Origin: an uncultured Paracoccaceae bacterium
GTDB taxonomy: Bacteria > Pseudomonadota > Alphaproteobacteria > Rhodobacterales > Rhodobacteraceae
Assembly (NCBI GenBank): GCA_947496605.1
Contig: CANMDF010000001.1
Location: forward strand, 744,001 to 808,000
DNA length: 64,000 bases
Reading direction: 5' to 3'
In this document: piece after piece, positions 17,771 to 26,777 of the stretch
Position numbering within the stretch: the stretch's first letter is position 1
Layout: the number at the start of each line of letters is the position of its first letter
Program-made: the position numbers and the translations under genes
Notes under the pieces: generated by a model
Database searches by the model: none
The model's input: only the letters and a program-made list of their open reading frames with translations
What the model was told of the DNA's origin: nothing

Positions 17771-18244
17771 CTACTGCCCACCCAATAACTGCCCTGCATC
17801 AATGCGGCCCAGGGACCCAAGCAGCTGGCTCAGGAACGTCACATCCGCGATGCCGTCCTCGGTTACGCGGCGGTCAAGCACGACGACACGCCCATCGTCC
17901 AATGTGTAGCGTGAAATGTTGCGCACGCGGTCGCTGCTGTCGAAATCAATGGCCAGCACTTGGCGGTCGACCTCTTCTGGGGCGAAAGGGCCGACGCGGC
18001 GAAATTGGCTGGATGCGTAGTAAATCGTGTTATTCTGCAAAGCGCGTTCCGAAATCGGTGGGCCGAATAGCGTGATCACTTCGTCTTTCGTCGTTGTGCC
18101 GACACTCACCGTTGCCAGCTCTTCCGCGGGCGGGATGAACCCATGGAACCGGTCAAGCTGCGTACACCCTGCCGCAATCGCCAGCGCCGAGACTAATCCC
18201 AACGCTTTGACCGTATTGCGCAGTTTACCTGTCATGCCACTCAT
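17771..18244 (-). CDS. bamE: BamE/OmlA-like outer-membrane assembly lipoprotein
   Basis: Small lipoprotein of the SmpA/OmlA fold, part of the BAM complex that inserts beta-barrel proteins. 157 residues; an N-terminal signal ends in the lipobox LAIAAGC, with Cys near residue 26. The mature part has the repeat-like segment SVGTTTKDEVITLFGPPISE and YYASSQFRRVGPFAPEEVDRQVLAIDFD, usual in alphaproteobacterial members. The start at 18244 follows a GAGG box; ATG at 18235 is possible. It diverges from the yceD gene. Confidence 0.87.
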   Translation of the reverse strand: MSGMTGKLRNTVKALGLVSALAIAAGCTQLDRFHGFIPPAEELATVSVGTTTKDEVITLFGPPISERALQNNTIYYASSQFRRVGPFAPEEVDRQVLAIDFDSSDRVRNISRYTLDDGRVVVLDRRVTEDGIADVTFLSQLLGSLGRIDAGQLLGGQ

Positions 18245-18328
18245 ACCCGTCGCCTCTTGCTTTGGCGCGTTACGCCTTTTATCCCCGATACAGCACACCC
18301 CGCCCCTGTTCAAGAATCGAAAGCAGCA

Positions 18329-18874
18329 ATGTCCCAGCTACCTACGTCACATCTGCGTTTGGCCGACCTTGCAACGCGCAAGCCGACGACATTTGAATTG
18401 ATCCCAACCGCAAACGAGCGCAAAGCGATTGCGGCAGCACTGGGCATCGTTAGCGTCAAAAAGCTGCGGTTTATAGGCGCTTTGGCCCCCCAAGACCGCA
18501 AAGATTGGACGCTTACGGCGGAATTGGGCGCCACAGTGGTACAAGACTGCGTCGTCACGCTCGATCCTGTGACCACGCGCATTGATGAAGACGTTATACG
18601 CAGCTACGTCGCGGATATCCCAGAAATTGAGGCGTCCGAGATCGAAATGCAGGTCGATGAGACGATCGAGAATTTACCCGAAACACTTGATCTGGCCCAA
18701 GTGATGATCGAAGCGCTTTCGCTTGCCCTGCCCCCATATCCCCGCAGTGAAGGCGCTGATCTTGCCAACACTGTTTTCACGGAGCCTGGGCGCGCGCCGA
18801 TGACCGATGATGACGCCAAGCCGTTTGCAGGTCTTGGTGCATTGCGCGAACAGCTTGAAAATAAAGATAAATAA
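18329..18874 (+). CDS. yceD: YceD/DUF177 family protein
   Basis: Protein of 181 residues. DUF177 proteins are almost always encoded just before rpmF; in plants and cyanobacteria a relative takes part in 23S rRNA processing, which suggests a role in ribosome assembly, though function here is inferred. Seen: VVQDCVVTLDPVTTRIDEDV, the single conserved cysteine region of the family, an acidic middle and a C-terminal end SEGADLAN...FAGLGALREQL, the typical FA-x-LxxL tail. ATG at 18329. It is separated from rpmF by 164 bases holding a likely promoter. Confidence 0.87.
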   Translation: MSQLPTSHLRLADLATRKPTTFELIPTANERKAIAAALGIVSVKKLRFIGALAPQDRKDWTLTAELGATVVQDCVVTLDPVTTRIDEDVIRSYVADIPEIEASEIEMQVDETIENLPETLDLAQVMIEALSLALPPYPRSEGADLANTVFTEPGRAPMTDDDAKPFAGLGALREQLENKDK

Positions 18875-18902
18875 CCGCCTTTAAAACAAGGGCGAAAAGG
18901 GG

Positions 18903-18930
18903 TTGCACAACAGCGGAATCGCAGTATGTT
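18903..18930 (+). promoter_or_regulatory. Candidate promoter for the rpmF-plsX-fabH operon
   Basis: TTGCAC (18903-18908), 16-base spacer, TATGTT (18925-18930); both boxes are near the sigma-70 consensus. It lies 109 bases before the rpmF start in an otherwise empty gap after yceD. Confidence 0.5.
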
Positions 18931-19038
18931 CGCGGCCTCTTTTACATCGTCTCTCGACAGGGCTTCTACAATGGCGTAGGACCCCGCCAGACACGAAAGA
19001 AATCTGGGGCAGCGCCCCTTTAGACATAGGGTTGAGAC

Positions 19039-19245
19039 ATGGCTGTCCAGCAGAATAAAGTATCCAAATCCCGCCGCAACAACCGGCGTGCGCACGACTC
19101 ACTGGTCGCTGCGAACCCGAACGAGTGTGACAACTGTGGTGAGCTGAAGCGCCCGCACCATGTGTGCCCCTCATGCGGCCACTATGCGACACGCGAAGTG
19201 ATCGCAGACACCACTGAAATCGACCTCGACGAAGACGCTGCATAA
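19039..19245 (+). CDS. rpmF: 50S ribosomal protein L32
   Basis: Ribosomal large-subunit protein of 68 residues. The basic N-terminus [18 protein letters not shown] is typical, followed by [18 protein letters not shown], four cysteines forming a zinc ribbon (the zinc-binding C+ form). Start chosen at the ATG in front of this head. First gene of the lipid synthesis operon, as in E. coli, linking ribosome and membrane synthesis. Confidence 0.97.
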   Translation: MAVQQNKVSKSRRNNRRAHDSLVAANPNECDNCGELKRPHHVCPSCGHYATREVIADTTEIDLDEDAA

Positions 19246-19265
19246 GCCAGCCTGAAAGCACCCCG

Positions 19266-20390
19266 ATGACCCAAGCCCAGACGGACACCGCGCCGACACC
19301 AGGGCCTGATGCAAGCAGGGTGCTATCGGTTGACGCGATGGGCGGAGATCAAGGGCCTGCAACTGTTGTTGCGGGCCTTTCAAAGTTTCTGGCCGACAAA
19401 AGTGATGCGAGCGCCATCCTACACGGCCCCAAGGCCGAGCTGGAACCGCTCCTCGCTAAACATGGCATCGCATCACGTGTCACCATTCACGACGCGTCCG
19501 AAGTTGTGAAAATGACCGATAAGCCCAGCCATGTGCTGCGCCACGGCAAGAAAACATCCATGTGGTCCGCCATTGAGGCTGTGCGCGAGCGTCAGGCGGC
19601 AGTCGCGGTCAGCTGTGGCAATACTGGCGGCCTGATGGCGATGTCGATGCTGCGTCTGCGCAAGGCTGAGGGTGTGAACCGCCCTGCCATTGCCTGTTTG
19701 TGGCCGTCACGTAATCCATCGGGTTTCAATGTGATGCTGGACGCTGGTGCAGATATCCGTGCCGACCAAGACGATCTGCTGACCTATGCCCTGATGGGCG
19801 CGTCCTATGCCCGTAATGGTCTTGACATCGCGCGTCCACGCGTTGGCCTGTTAAACGTCGGAACCGAAGAACACAAAGGCCGCGCCGAGTTGAAAGTCGC
19901 CCATGAACTTATTGGAAATGCAGCCATAATTGGTGATTTTGAATATGTTGGCTTTATTGAGGGCGGCGATCTGCCATCCAACAAAGTGGATGTAATTGTC
20001 ACCGATGGCTTTACCGGGAACGTGGCGCTGAAAACCGGCGAAGGCACCGCCACACTGATCAGCGAGCTGCTGCGCGGTGCATTGACCAAAACACCTTGGT
20101 CGGCACTTGGCGCCCTGCTGGCGCGGGGATCTTTGAGCGGATTGCGCAAGCGGATTGACCCGCGACGTGTGAATGGTGGCGTATTTCTAGGCCTGAACCA
20201 AACAGTGATCAAAAGCCACGGATCCGCAGATGCCACGGGTGTCGCTGCGGCGCTTCATTTGGCGTATCGCCTCGCGCAAAGTGGTTTCTCAGATAAACTC
20301 GCGGCAAGGGTTGCTTCCGCAGCGTCACTTGCTCAAGATGCGGGAAACGAAAGTGAGACCTTGGGTCTCAATACTAAGACAGGCAAATAG
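19266..20390 (+). CDS. plsX: Phosphate acyltransferase PlsX
   Basis: Converts acyl-ACP to acyl-phosphate, the donor for glycerol-3-phosphate acylation by PlsY at the membrane; first step of phospholipid synthesis. 374 residues with the hallmark SVDAMGGDQGP, SHVLRHGKKTSM, VSCGNTGGLMAMSM, GFIEGGDLPSNKVDVIVTDG and TGNVALKTGEG. Length slightly above average because of an N-terminal extension and a C-terminal tail. Twenty bases after rpmF, two bases before fabH. Confidence 0.97.
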   Translation: MTQAQTDTAPTPGPDASRVLSVDAMGGDQGPATVVAGLSKFLADKSDASAILHGPKAELEPLLAKHGIASRVTIHDASEVVKMTDKPSHVLRHGKKTSMWSAIEAVRERQAAVAVSCGNTGGLMAMSMLRLRKAEGVNRPAIACLWPSRNPSGFNVMLDAGADIRADQDDLLTYALMGASYARNGLDIARPRVGLLNVGTEEHKGRAELKVAHELIGNAAIIGDFEYVGFIEGGDLPSNKVDVIVTDGFTGNVALKTGEGTATLISELLRGALTKTPWSALGALLARGSLSGLRKRIDPRRVNGGVFLGLNQTVIKSHGSADATGVAAALHLAYRLAQSGFSDKLAARVASAASLAQDAGNESETLGLNTKTGK

Positions 20391-20392
20391 GC

Positions 20393-21364
20393 ATGATGCG
20401 TCGCGCAGTCGTTAAAGGGGTCGGTCACTACCTTCCTGAACGTGTGGTTCCTAACGCTGAGTTCGAAGAATGCCTCGAGACATCTGATGAATGGATCAAA
20501 GCCCGATCTGGCATTGAACGTCGTCACTTTGCTGCAGAAGGACAAACAACTTCTGATTTGGCAGCCGAGGCCGCAAAAGCGGCATTGGCGATGGCGGGCA
20601 TGGACGCGGAAGACATCGACGCCATCGTCGTGGCCACCTCGACCGCTGATCTGACATTCCCGTCCGCCGCCACAATGGTACAGCAGAAAATCGGCAACAC
20701 ATCCGGCTATGCCTTTGATGTGCAAGCGGTTTGTGCTGGCTTTGTTTATGCTTTGTCTAACGCGAACGCGCTGATCGTCTCTGGGCAGGCTGACCGGGTT
20801 TTGGTCATTGGGGCGGAAACATTCAGCCGCATTATGGACTGGACCGACAGATCGACCTGCGTGTTGTTTGGCGATGGTGCCGGTGCGTTGATTCTTGAAG
20901 CTGAGGACGGCGCTGGCGACACCAGTGACCGCGGTATTCTGTCAACCGATCTGAACTCTGACGGTCGCTACAAAGACCTGCTTTATGTCGATGGCGGTGT
21001 TTCCACACAAAACACTGGAATGCTGCGGATGGAGGGCAAAGAAGTCTTTCGCCATGCTGTCGAAAAGCTGGCGAAGACGGCCGATACGGCCCTTGAAAAG
21101 ATCGGGCTCGGGCCCGACGACGTGAATTGGGTCGTGCCGCATCAAGCCAATATTCGTATCATCCAATCAACGGCAAAGAAGCTAGGTGTGGAAATGGAAC
21201 GGGTCGTCGTGACCGTCCAAGATCACGGCAATACGTCGGCTGCATCGATTCCCCTTGCCCTGTCGGTTGGCGTCGCAAATGGCCAAATCAAGCAAGGTGA
21301 TCTGGTCGTGACCGAGGCAATTGGCGGTGGTCTGGCCTGGGGTGCTGTGGTTATTCGCTGGTAA
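20393..21364 (+). CDS. fabH: 3-oxoacyl-ACP synthase III
   Basis: Starts fatty acid synthesis by condensing acetyl-CoA with malonyl-ACP. 323 residues; thiolase fold with the catalytic triad visible: Cys in [13 protein letters not shown], His in [10 protein letters not shown] and Asn in [14 protein letters not shown]. The N-terminus starts [19 protein letters not shown]; the second ATG at 20396 is the likelier functional start but the difference is one residue. Follows plsX closely and is followed by ihfA with its own probable promoter. Confidence 0.97.
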   Translation: MMRRAVVKGVGHYLPERVVPNAEFEECLETSDEWIKARSGIERRHFAAEGQTTSDLAAEAAKAALAMAGMDAEDIDAIVVATSTADLTFPSAATMVQQKIGNTSGYAFDVQAVCAGFVYALSNANALIVSGQADRVLVIGAETFSRIMDWTDRSTCVLFGDGAGALILEAEDGAGDTSDRGILSTDLNSDGRYKDLLYVDGGVSTQNTGMLRMEGKEVFRHAVEKLAKTADTALEKIGLGPDDVNWVVPHQANIRIIQSTAKKLGVEMERVVVTVQDHGNTSAASIPLALSVGVANGQIKQGDLVVTEAIGGGLAWGAVVIRW

Positions 21365-21419
21365 TCATGCCCTGACCTGCGGAAACGCACTGTTAACCCC
21401 GTTTGCCAAGCCGTTGTTA

Positions 21420-21449
21420 TTGACTCTGAATTTGCCTCGCGCCTATGCT
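21420..21449 (+). promoter_or_regulatory. Candidate ihfA promoter
   Basis: TTGACT (21420-21425), 18-base spacer, TATGCT (21444-21449), placed 28 bases before the ihfA ATG and after the fabH stop. Would allow separate transcription of ihfA and the MerR gene. Confidence 0.5.
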
Positions 21450-21476
21450 CGTTGGGAAATTGTGAGAGGGTATGTG

Positions 21477-21779
21477 ATGACCGATAAGACTTTGACGCGA
21501 ATGGATTTGGCAGATGCGGTACATAGCCAAGTTGGTCTCTCTCGCAACGATAGCGCCGATTTGGTTGAAAGCGTTCTCGGTCACGTCTCGGACAGTCTTG
21601 TTGCTGGCAAAACCGTCAAAATCTCATCGTTCGGTACATTCTCAATTCGCGACAAGGCAGCACGCGTTGGTCGCAATCCAAAAACAGGGGAAGAAGTGCC
21701 TATTCACCCGCGTCGCGTGCTGACATTCCGCCCCTCGCATCTGATGAAAGATCGCGTGGCCGTCGGAAACAAGCGCTAA
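21477..21779 (+). CDS. ihfA: Integration host factor subunit alpha
   Basis: DNA-bending nucleoid protein that pairs with IhfB. 100 residues: [20 protein letters not shown], the conserved [20 protein letters not shown] and [12 protein letters not shown], where the proline of the beta-arm intercalates in DNA, then [16 protein letters not shown]. The ATG at 21477 was chosen over longer readings because GAGAGGG lies eight bases ahead and the N-terminus fits the family. Followed after three bases by a MerR gene. Confidence 0.96.
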   Translation: MTDKTLTRMDLADAVHSQVGLSRNDSADLVESVLGHVSDSLVAGKTVKISSFGTFSIRDKAARVGRNPKTGEEVPIHPRRVLTFRPSHLMKDRVAVGNKR

Positions 21780-21782
21780 CCC

Positions 21783-22379
21783 ATGGCCAAGGCGAAAGAC
21801 GCTTTTCGGACCATTAGCGAAGTAGCCGAATGGCTGGATACGCCCACACATGTGTTGCGGTTTTGGGAAAGCAAATTTTCACAAATTAAGCCCGTGAAAG
21901 GCGCTGGTGGACGGCGCTATTATCGCCCCACAGACATGGACCTCTTGGGTGGCATCAAAAAGCTGCTCCACGAAGACGGTTTGACGATCAAAGGCACCCA
22001 AAAGTTACTGCGTGAAAAAGGCGTCAAACACGTTGCAGGCCTTGGCGCGTCGATGTCGCATGAGACGGCAGAACCTATGCCACCCAAACCAACGCCTGTG
22101 GTGGCCGCACCGAAACCTGCACCTCAGCCAGTTGATCCGGCACCTGCAGCACCCAAATCCGAAGGCATGCAAGACGCGTTTTCTTTTGATGTACCAGCCG
22201 TTGAAACACCGGCTGACATAGCCATCGATCTGCCCGTGCCACCGCAAGAGTTACCTATGGTTCCGCCTCGCTTGATCGGGCGCATGCCTGCTGACCCATC
22301 CGCGCTCAAAGCGAACGCTGCCAAGATCGCGCCATTGGTCGCCCGACTAGAGGCCGTTCGCGACCGGATGCGTGGCTAA
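21783..22379 (+). CDS. MerR-family transcriptional regulator
   Basis: 198 residues. The N-terminal winged helix ([25 protein letters not shown], then [17 protein letters not shown]) is a full MerR DNA-binding domain; after about residue 85 comes a Pro/Ala-rich linker of some 70 residues with low complexity, and a short helical end with [21 protein letters not shown]. There is no metal-binding cysteine set, so it is not a classic metal sensor. This gene next to ihfA is common in alphaproteobacteria; target and signal are not known. Confidence 0.9.
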   Translation: MAKAKDAFRTISEVAEWLDTPTHVLRFWESKFSQIKPVKGAGGRRYYRPTDMDLLGGIKKLLHEDGLTIKGTQKLLREKGVKHVAGLGASMSHETAEPMPPKPTPVVAAPKPAPQPVDPAPAAPKSEGMQDAFSFDVPAVETPADIAIDLPVPPQELPMVPPRLIGRMPADPSALKANAAKIAPLVARLEAVRDRMRG

Positions 22380-22395
22380 CACATGTTTTTCGGGC

Positions 22396-22423
22396 TTGCC
22401 CTTACACGGTTTTGGGGTATGAA
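22396..22423 (+). promoter_or_regulatory. Candidate tRNA-Pro promoter
   Basis: TTGCCC (22396-22401), 16-base spacer, TATGAA (22418-22423); ten bases then separate the -10 box from the mature tRNA 5' end. Confidence 0.45.
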
Positions 22424-22433
22424 CGCCCACAGT

Positions 22434-22510
22434 CGGGCTATGGCGCAGCCTGGTAGCGCGTCCGTCTGGGGGACGGAAGGTCGCAGGTTCGAGTCCTGCT
22501 AGCCCGACCA
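22434..22510 (+). tRNA. tRNA-Pro (anticodon GGG)
   Basis: 77 nucleotides with an encoded CCA. Acceptor arms CGGGCTA and TAGCCCG pair fully; the anticodon stem TCCGT/ACGGA encloses the loop CTGGGGG, giving anticodon GGG; the T-arm contains GGTTCGAGTCC. D-arm region GCGCAGCCTGGTAGCGC is canonical. It reads CCC and CCU proline codons. Confidence 0.97.
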
Positions 22511-22518
22511 ATCATAAC

Positions 22519-22550
22519 CGCCCGTCGCAGCGATAGCTCGGCGGGCGTTT
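22519..22550 (+). terminator. Terminator after tRNA-Pro
   Basis: Arms CGCCCG (22519-22524) and CGGGCG (22542-22547) around a 17-base loop, followed by TTTT. It sits nine bases after the tRNA and before dcd. Confidence 0.6.
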
Positions 22551-22572
22551 TGACATCCGAATGGGGGATCAA

Positions 22573-23652
22573 ATGACAAAATCCGGTGTCCTCGCTGACC
22601 ATCAAATCCGCGATATGATTGCGTCTGGCGGTATTGCCGCCGATGCCCCTATCGAGGATGGTCAAATCCAGCCAGCCTCGCTTGATCTGCGCCTTGGGCA
22701 GACGGCCTACCGCGTCCGCGCATCCTTCTTGGCTGGTCGTCAGCGCACCGTCAAAGAGCGTCTTGCAGACTTTCAAATGCATGCCGTTGAATTGGAAGGA
22801 GGCGCTGTACTTGAAAAAGGCTGCGTCTATGTCGTGCCATTGATGGAACGGCTCACCCTGCCCCAAGGCATGACCGCTGCCGCCAGCGCTAAGTCATCCA
22901 TCGGACGGCTTGACCTACTGACCCGCATCATCACCGACCAAGGGGTTGAGTTTGACCGCGTACCAGAAGGCTACGACGGTCCGCTCTATGTTGAGATTTG
23001 CCCCCGTTCCTTCTCGGTCGTGGCCAAGCCCGGTCAGATGCTGAACCAAATTATCTTTCGCCAAGGCAAGACCTTGATGTCAGACGATGATCTGCGCAGC
23101 TTACATGCGCAAACACCCATCGTGTCAGGTGATCCTGTGATCTCAGACGGCTTGGGCTTTTCGGTCGATCTTGAACCAACGGATGGGACATTGGTTGGCT
23201 ACCGCGCCAAACCACACACAGGCGTCGTGGACCTGTCGAAACTGGACCACTATGACCCGGCCGAGTTCTGGGAAGAGGTGCATACAAAAGATGGCTGGAT
23301 CATCCTCGACCCCGGCGCGTTCTATATTCTGGTCAGCCGCGAAGCGATTGTGATCCCCCCCATGCAAGCGGCAGAAATGGCGCCTTATCTTGCGATGGTT
23401 GGCGAATTTCGTGTGCATTACGCAGGCTTCTTTGATCCGGGGTTCGGGTACGCCGACGCAGGCGGGTCAGGATCACGCGGGGTGTTGGAAGTGCGGTGCC
23501 ACGAAGCGCCATTTGTGTTAGAGCACGGGCAAGTTGTCGGACGTTTGGTGTATGAACACATGGCCGCAATGCCAGCCGCACTTTACGGACGCGAGATTAA
23601 ATCGAACTACCAAGGGCAAGGGTTGAAACTGTCGAAGCATTTTCGCGGGTGA
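22573..23652 (+). CDS. dcd: dCTP deaminase, double-length alphaproteobacterial form
   Basis: Deaminates dCTP to dUTP for thymidylate synthesis. 359 residues, about twice the single-domain E. coli enzyme; this longer form is usual in alphaproteobacteria and consists of two dUTPase-like halves. The first half has IQPASLDLRLGQTAYRVRASF and AAASAKSSIGRLDLLTR, the deaminase active-site region; the second contains HYAGFFDPGFGYAD and LEVRCHEAPFVLEHGQVVGR. ATG at 22573 is preferred to 22561 because GGGGGA lies just before it. Follows tRNA-Pro. Confidence 0.93.
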   Translation: MTKSGVLADHQIRDMIASGGIAADAPIEDGQIQPASLDLRLGQTAYRVRASFLAGRQRTVKERLADFQMHAVELEGGAVLEKGCVYVVPLMERLTLPQGMTAAASAKSSIGRLDLLTRIITDQGVEFDRVPEGYDGPLYVEICPRSFSVVAKPGQMLNQIIFRQGKTLMSDDDLRSLHAQTPIVSGDPVISDGLGFSVDLEPTDGTLVGYRAKPHTGVVDLSKLDHYDPAEFWEEVHTKDGWIILDPGAFYILVSREAIVIPPMQAAEMAPYLAMVGEFRVHYAGFFDPGFGYADAGGSGSRGVLEVRCHEAPFVLEHGQVVGRLVYEHMAAMPAALYGREIKSNYQGQGLKLSKHFRG

Positions 23653-23679
23653 GGGTTGCTTTGAATAGAAGTGTTTTCG

Positions 23680-23767
23680 CAGGAGCGCGGAAATTTGAGA
23701 GCAATGCGAACCTCGACTTTGTGCCCAACTTGCATGCTGTTGCGCATTGCTTGAATGGCCGCTCCTG
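23680..23767. repeat. Nested inverted-repeat element
   Basis: Outer arms CAGGAGCG (23680-23687) and CGCTCCTG (23760-23767) are perfect complements; inside them GCAATGCG (23701-23708) and CGCATTGC (23743-23750) are also perfect, and a CAAC/GTTG pair lies further in. The 88 bases could fold as one long interrupted hairpin. No convincing coding frame passes through. It begins 28 bases after dcd and lies at the border of the accessory region. The stretch 23653-23973 holds this element and otherwise nothing I can support. Confidence 0.6.
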
Positions 23768-23973
23768 AGTGCTACTAAATAACTCTATCAACCACGTAGG
23801 TTTTGAGCAGGGTTTTTGGCGGCGCCAATCGGGGTGGTTTTCGCGTGTTGGAAAGGGAACGTTTTATCAATCTTGCATGGGGAAGGTTAAGTGTGAGAAG
23901 GGCACTGCCTTGTATTGTAAGTGAATACTCCATATTAGCCTTGGGATATTTTCCAAAAGGAAAGATTTTGACT

Positions 23974-24909
23974 GTGAGAAACTTTACCCACTCAGTCATG
24001 TTTCACCATTTTCACGGTGACCAACATCCAAAGCGGCAGGGGTCTATCTCTGGCGATGATTTTGAAAGAATGCTGGATTGGCTGGGCGATCGGTACAACC
24101 TGATTTCCTCAGAAGATTATGCGGATAAGATGCGACGCGGTGTTATTCAACAACAGGATATCTGTCTGTCATTTGATGACGCGCTCAAGTGCCAATGGGA
24201 CATCGCGGTTCCCATTCTTGCTAAACGTAACCTCAAAGCGTTTTTCTTCATCTACAGCTCTCCGTTCCTCGGAGAACCAGACCTACTTGAAATTCTAAGC
24301 CTGTTCCGCAGCACGCGTTTTAACAACATAGACGATTTTTACGGACAGTTTTTTGATCTTGTCGAAACGGAACACTCAGAGATTTATCAAAAGGCGCGCG
24401 AGGGTTTTGATCCTAAAACTTATCTGAGCGACTGGAGTTTTTATAGTGATAACGATCGGTTCTTTCGATTTTTGCGCGATCAAGCTCTTACGAAAGATCT
24501 CTACGAAGCGCTTAACATGAAGATGATGGCAGACGACGGGTTCTCAATTTCTGAGGCCAAAAACGGGCTTTGGATGTCTGGTGATCATGTCCGGAAATTG
24601 AATGCGGCGGGGCATAGTATTGGTTTGCATTCATATTCACATCCGACGGAAATGGGACGTTTGAACAGGGCATCCCAAGAACAGGAATATCGGATAAACG
24701 CCGATCACTTGCACGACCTGCTTGGTGGAAAATCTGTCAAGTCGATGTCCCACCCATGCGGCAACTATGATGACCGCACGCTATCTGTTTTGCGCGATAT
24801 GGATGTCGATATTGGATTTAGGTCAAATACCGCAGTTCCAGATGTTATCTCGCTTCTTGAAATCCCACGTGAAGATCATGCGATCGTCATGCAAGAAATG
24901 AATGCATAA
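23974..24909 (+). CDS. Polysaccharide deacetylase family protein
   Basis: NodB-type carbohydrate esterase 4 fold, which removes N-acetyl (or O-acetyl) groups from sugars with a metal ion. With the GTG at 23974 (AAAGGAAAG upstream) the product has 311 residues. Motif 1 is LSFDDA near residues 65-70 (catalytic and metal Asp), motif 2 is HSYSHP near 219-224 (metal His), and SHPCGNYDD follows. No signal peptide or membrane helix is seen, so it may act in the cytoplasm on a nucleotide- or lipid-linked sugar. The frame stays open upstream to a TTG at 23803; those residues look non-coding. Base composition is lower in GC than the neighbours. First gene of the accessory region. Confidence 0.8.
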   Translation: MRNFTHSVMFHHFHGDQHPKRQGSISGDDFERMLDWLGDRYNLISSEDYADKMRRGVIQQQDICLSFDDALKCQWDIAVPILAKRNLKAFFFIYSSPFLGEPDLLEILSLFRSTRFNNIDDFYGQFFDLVETEHSEIYQKAREGFDPKTYLSDWSFYSDNDRFFRFLRDQALTKDLYEALNMKMMADDGFSISEAKNGLWMSGDHVRKLNAAGHSIGLHSYSHPTEMGRLNRASQEQEYRINADHLHDLLGGKSVKSMSHPCGNYDDRTLSVLRDMDVDIGFRSNTAVPDVISLLEIPREDHAIVMQEMNA

Positions 24910-24917
24910 AAATAGAA

Positions 24918-24937
24918 AACAGGAGGTGCCTCCTGTT
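24918..24937. terminator. Hairpin after the deacetylase gene
   Basis: AACAGGAGG and CCTCCTGTT are perfect 9-base complements with a two-base loop, nine bases after the stop codon. No T-run follows, so it may be a weak terminator or a 3'-end stabiliser separating the deacetylase from the acyl cassette. Confidence 0.5.
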
Positions 24938-25060
24938 GCTTGCGTTCAGGTGTATTATTGTCGATCCCTGAAATAGAGGATTAAAGCGGTAGATTTCTTA
25001 GGCCAACGTTTGCCGCAACGGGGTTGCGCCACCTCAGGAAAGTCGATTGCCGATAACATT

Positions 25061-25088
25061 TTGACGTTTTTTTGCGCGGTCGTTAGAT
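25061..25088 (+). promoter_or_regulatory. Candidate promoter of the acyl cassette
   Basis: TTGACG (25061-25066), 16-base spacer that includes a run of seven T, TTAGAT (25083-25088), 58 bases before the GTG of the acyl carrier protein gene. Only the -35 box is strong. Confidence 0.35.
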
Positions 25089-25146
25089 CGTATAGGCAAC
25101 GGAGATCATCCGTATTAGGCAAACTAGATTAAGGGATTACCGCACT

Positions 25147-25419
25147 GTGACTAAGATAACTGAGACAGCGTTAGCGACGCTTATTTTGCAGGTATTCCAA
25201 GATACCTATCAGCTGCAAACTGGTGGTGAACTGGAAGCAGCCATGACCCATGATACCGTTCTTTTGAATACGGGATTGGACTCTTTGGGATTTGCTATTC
25301 TCGTAACAAAATTGGAAGAGGAATTAGATTTTGATCCGTTCAGCCTCTCGAAAGATGCATTCTATCCGCAGACGTTTGGCGAATTTGTTAAGTTCTATCA
25401 CCAAAACCAACCAGTATGA
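25147..25419 (+). CDS. Stand-alone acyl carrier protein
   Basis: 90-residue acidic helical protein. The phosphopantetheine attachment serine is Ser46 in NTGLDSLGFAIL, within the DSL motif at the start of helix II; LVTKLEEELDFDPF matches the rest of that helix. It is not the primary FabF/FabD-linked AcpP, which is encoded elsewhere in such genomes, but a specialised carrier. Start is a GTG with AAGGGA some 10 bases upstream. Its end overlaps the ligase gene by four bases, so both are made together and the ligase probably loads this carrier. Confidence 0.88.
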   Translation: MTKITETALATLILQVFQDTYQLQTGGELEAAMTHDTVLLNTGLDSLGFAILVTKLEEELDFDPFSLSKDAFYPQTFGEFVKFYHQNQPV

Positions 25420-26777
25420 GCCTGAAACACAATCTTGATGCTCTACCAGGTGATCGTGAGTTGGTACTCTCATCTAGCGGTGTATGGGAAAAGGCGCGTG
25501 TTGTCGCACAGCCAAGGAATGCCGCCAGACTGGCAGGCATCAAAGTAGCGCTTTGCATTGCAGATGCGGGTGTTGCCTTGAGGGCTCTGTGCGTTTTGGA
25601 CGGCATCGCACAGCAAATTTTATTGCTGTCCCCAGCCGCTCATGCGGATTTGAATATCAGTTTAGCCACGCGTGCGCAGTGCGATGCGGTTATTACCGAT
25701 GATCTTGCCTTGCTAGCGGTGCCTAGCGAATGTCTGCTGTCGGTTCCAACAATTGAATCCCTGATCGCTGCGCGTGCTCAGTGGAACGGTGTGGTCGGGG
25801 AAAAGACCCGCTGGATAATGACAACATCAGGCACAACTGGAACACCTAAACTTGTCAGTCATTCGTTCGCCAGTCTTACCCGATCAACAAAGATCGACGC
25901 CACTCGTGGACTTGGACAAAAGTGGGGCATGGTTTATGACTATACGCGCTTTGCCGGCATGCAGGTACTGTTGCAATCGGTCTGTTCGGGCGCGCTGCTT
26001 CTTGCTCCAAATTACGGCATGGCGCTGAACGACAAACTGATGGTTTTTTCACAACATGGCTGCACCCACTTAAGCGCAACACCTACATTTTGGCGCAAAA
26101 TCACAATGATACCTAATAGTGAGAAGTTGAATCTGAAGCAGGTGACGATGGGCGGAGAAATTGCCGATGACCGGATACTTTCCGTCGTTTCTGCACGATA
26201 CCCGACATCGCGTGTGGCACATATATTTGCATCCACAGAAGCCGGGGTCGGTTTTTCAGTGGCCGACGGTAAAGCAGGGTTTCCGGAAAGCTATCTGAGC
26301 AGCCCACCTGCAGGTGTCGAGATACGCGTGGTTGAAGATATACTGCACGTGCGTAACCCACATGTTGCATCACGCTATCTGGGGGAGCAAACTGTGTTGT
26401 CGCAAGACGACGGATGGGTTGACACTGGTGATGCCGTCTCAATACGCGACGGCCGCGTTATATTTCTGGGCCGCGCAAGTGGCGTGATCAATGTCGGCGG
26501 AGATAAAGTGCACCCAGAACAAGTTGAACAAGTTCTTCTATCCCACCCTGACGTGGCCGCTGCGCGTGTCTATGCTAGAAGCAACCCAATTACCGGGGCT
26601 CTCGTTGCGGCCGATATAGTTGTTGTGGATCCGGACGCGGAGGTAAAGAGTATTAAGAAAAGTGTAGAGTCTCATGCCGCATCTTTACTTGAACGGCATC
26701 AAATGCCTGTCCTCTTAAAGGTGGTGTCTGACTTTGATGTAAATGCGGCGGGAAAGCTACTAAGGAACGACAAATGA
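25416..26777 (+). CDS. AMP-forming acyl ligase (acyl-ACP synthetase-like)
   Basis: Adenylating enzyme of 453 residues, shorter than typical acyl-CoA synthetases (500-650), as in small carrier-loading ligases. Visible: the ATP loop TTSGTTGTPKLVSH near residue 135, IFASTEAGVGFSV (A5), GWVDTGDA (A7), FLGRASGVINVGGDKVHPEQVE (A8 hinge) and NAAGKLLRND with the catalytic lysine at the very end. It likely activates a carboxylic acid and transfers it to the adjoining acyl carrier protein. The acid is unknown. ATGA overlaps on both sides. Confidence 0.85.
   Translation: MSLKHNLDALPGDRELVLSSSGVWEKARVVAQPRNAARLAGIKVALCIADAGVALRALCVLDGIAQQILLLSPAAHADLNISLATRAQCDAVITDDLALLAVPSECLLSVPTIESLIAARAQWNGVVGEKTRWIMTTSGTTGTPKLVSHSFASLTRSTKIDATRGLGQKWGMVYDYTRFAGMQVLLQSVCSGALLLAPNYGMALNDKLMVFSQHGCTHLSATPTFWRKITMIPNSEKLNLKQVTMGGEIADDRILSVVSARYPTSRVAHIFASTEAGVGFSVADGKAGFPESYLSSPPAGVEIRVVEDILHVRNPHVASRYLGEQTVLSQDDGWVDTGDAVSIRDGRVIFLGRASGVINVGGDKVHPEQVEQVLLSHPDVAAARVYARSNPITGALVAADIVVVDPDAEVKSIKKSVESHAASLLERHQMPVLLKVVSDFDVNAAGKLLRNDK

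Noticed and set aside
23680..23767. Integron attC site
   Set aside because: The nested arms lack the GTTRRRY and RYYYAAC core sites that define attC.
23803..23973. Upstream extension of the deacetylase from a TTG
   Set aside because: Residues are unlike a catalytic or signal region, and a better ribosome-binding site precedes the GTG at 23974; not excluded completely.
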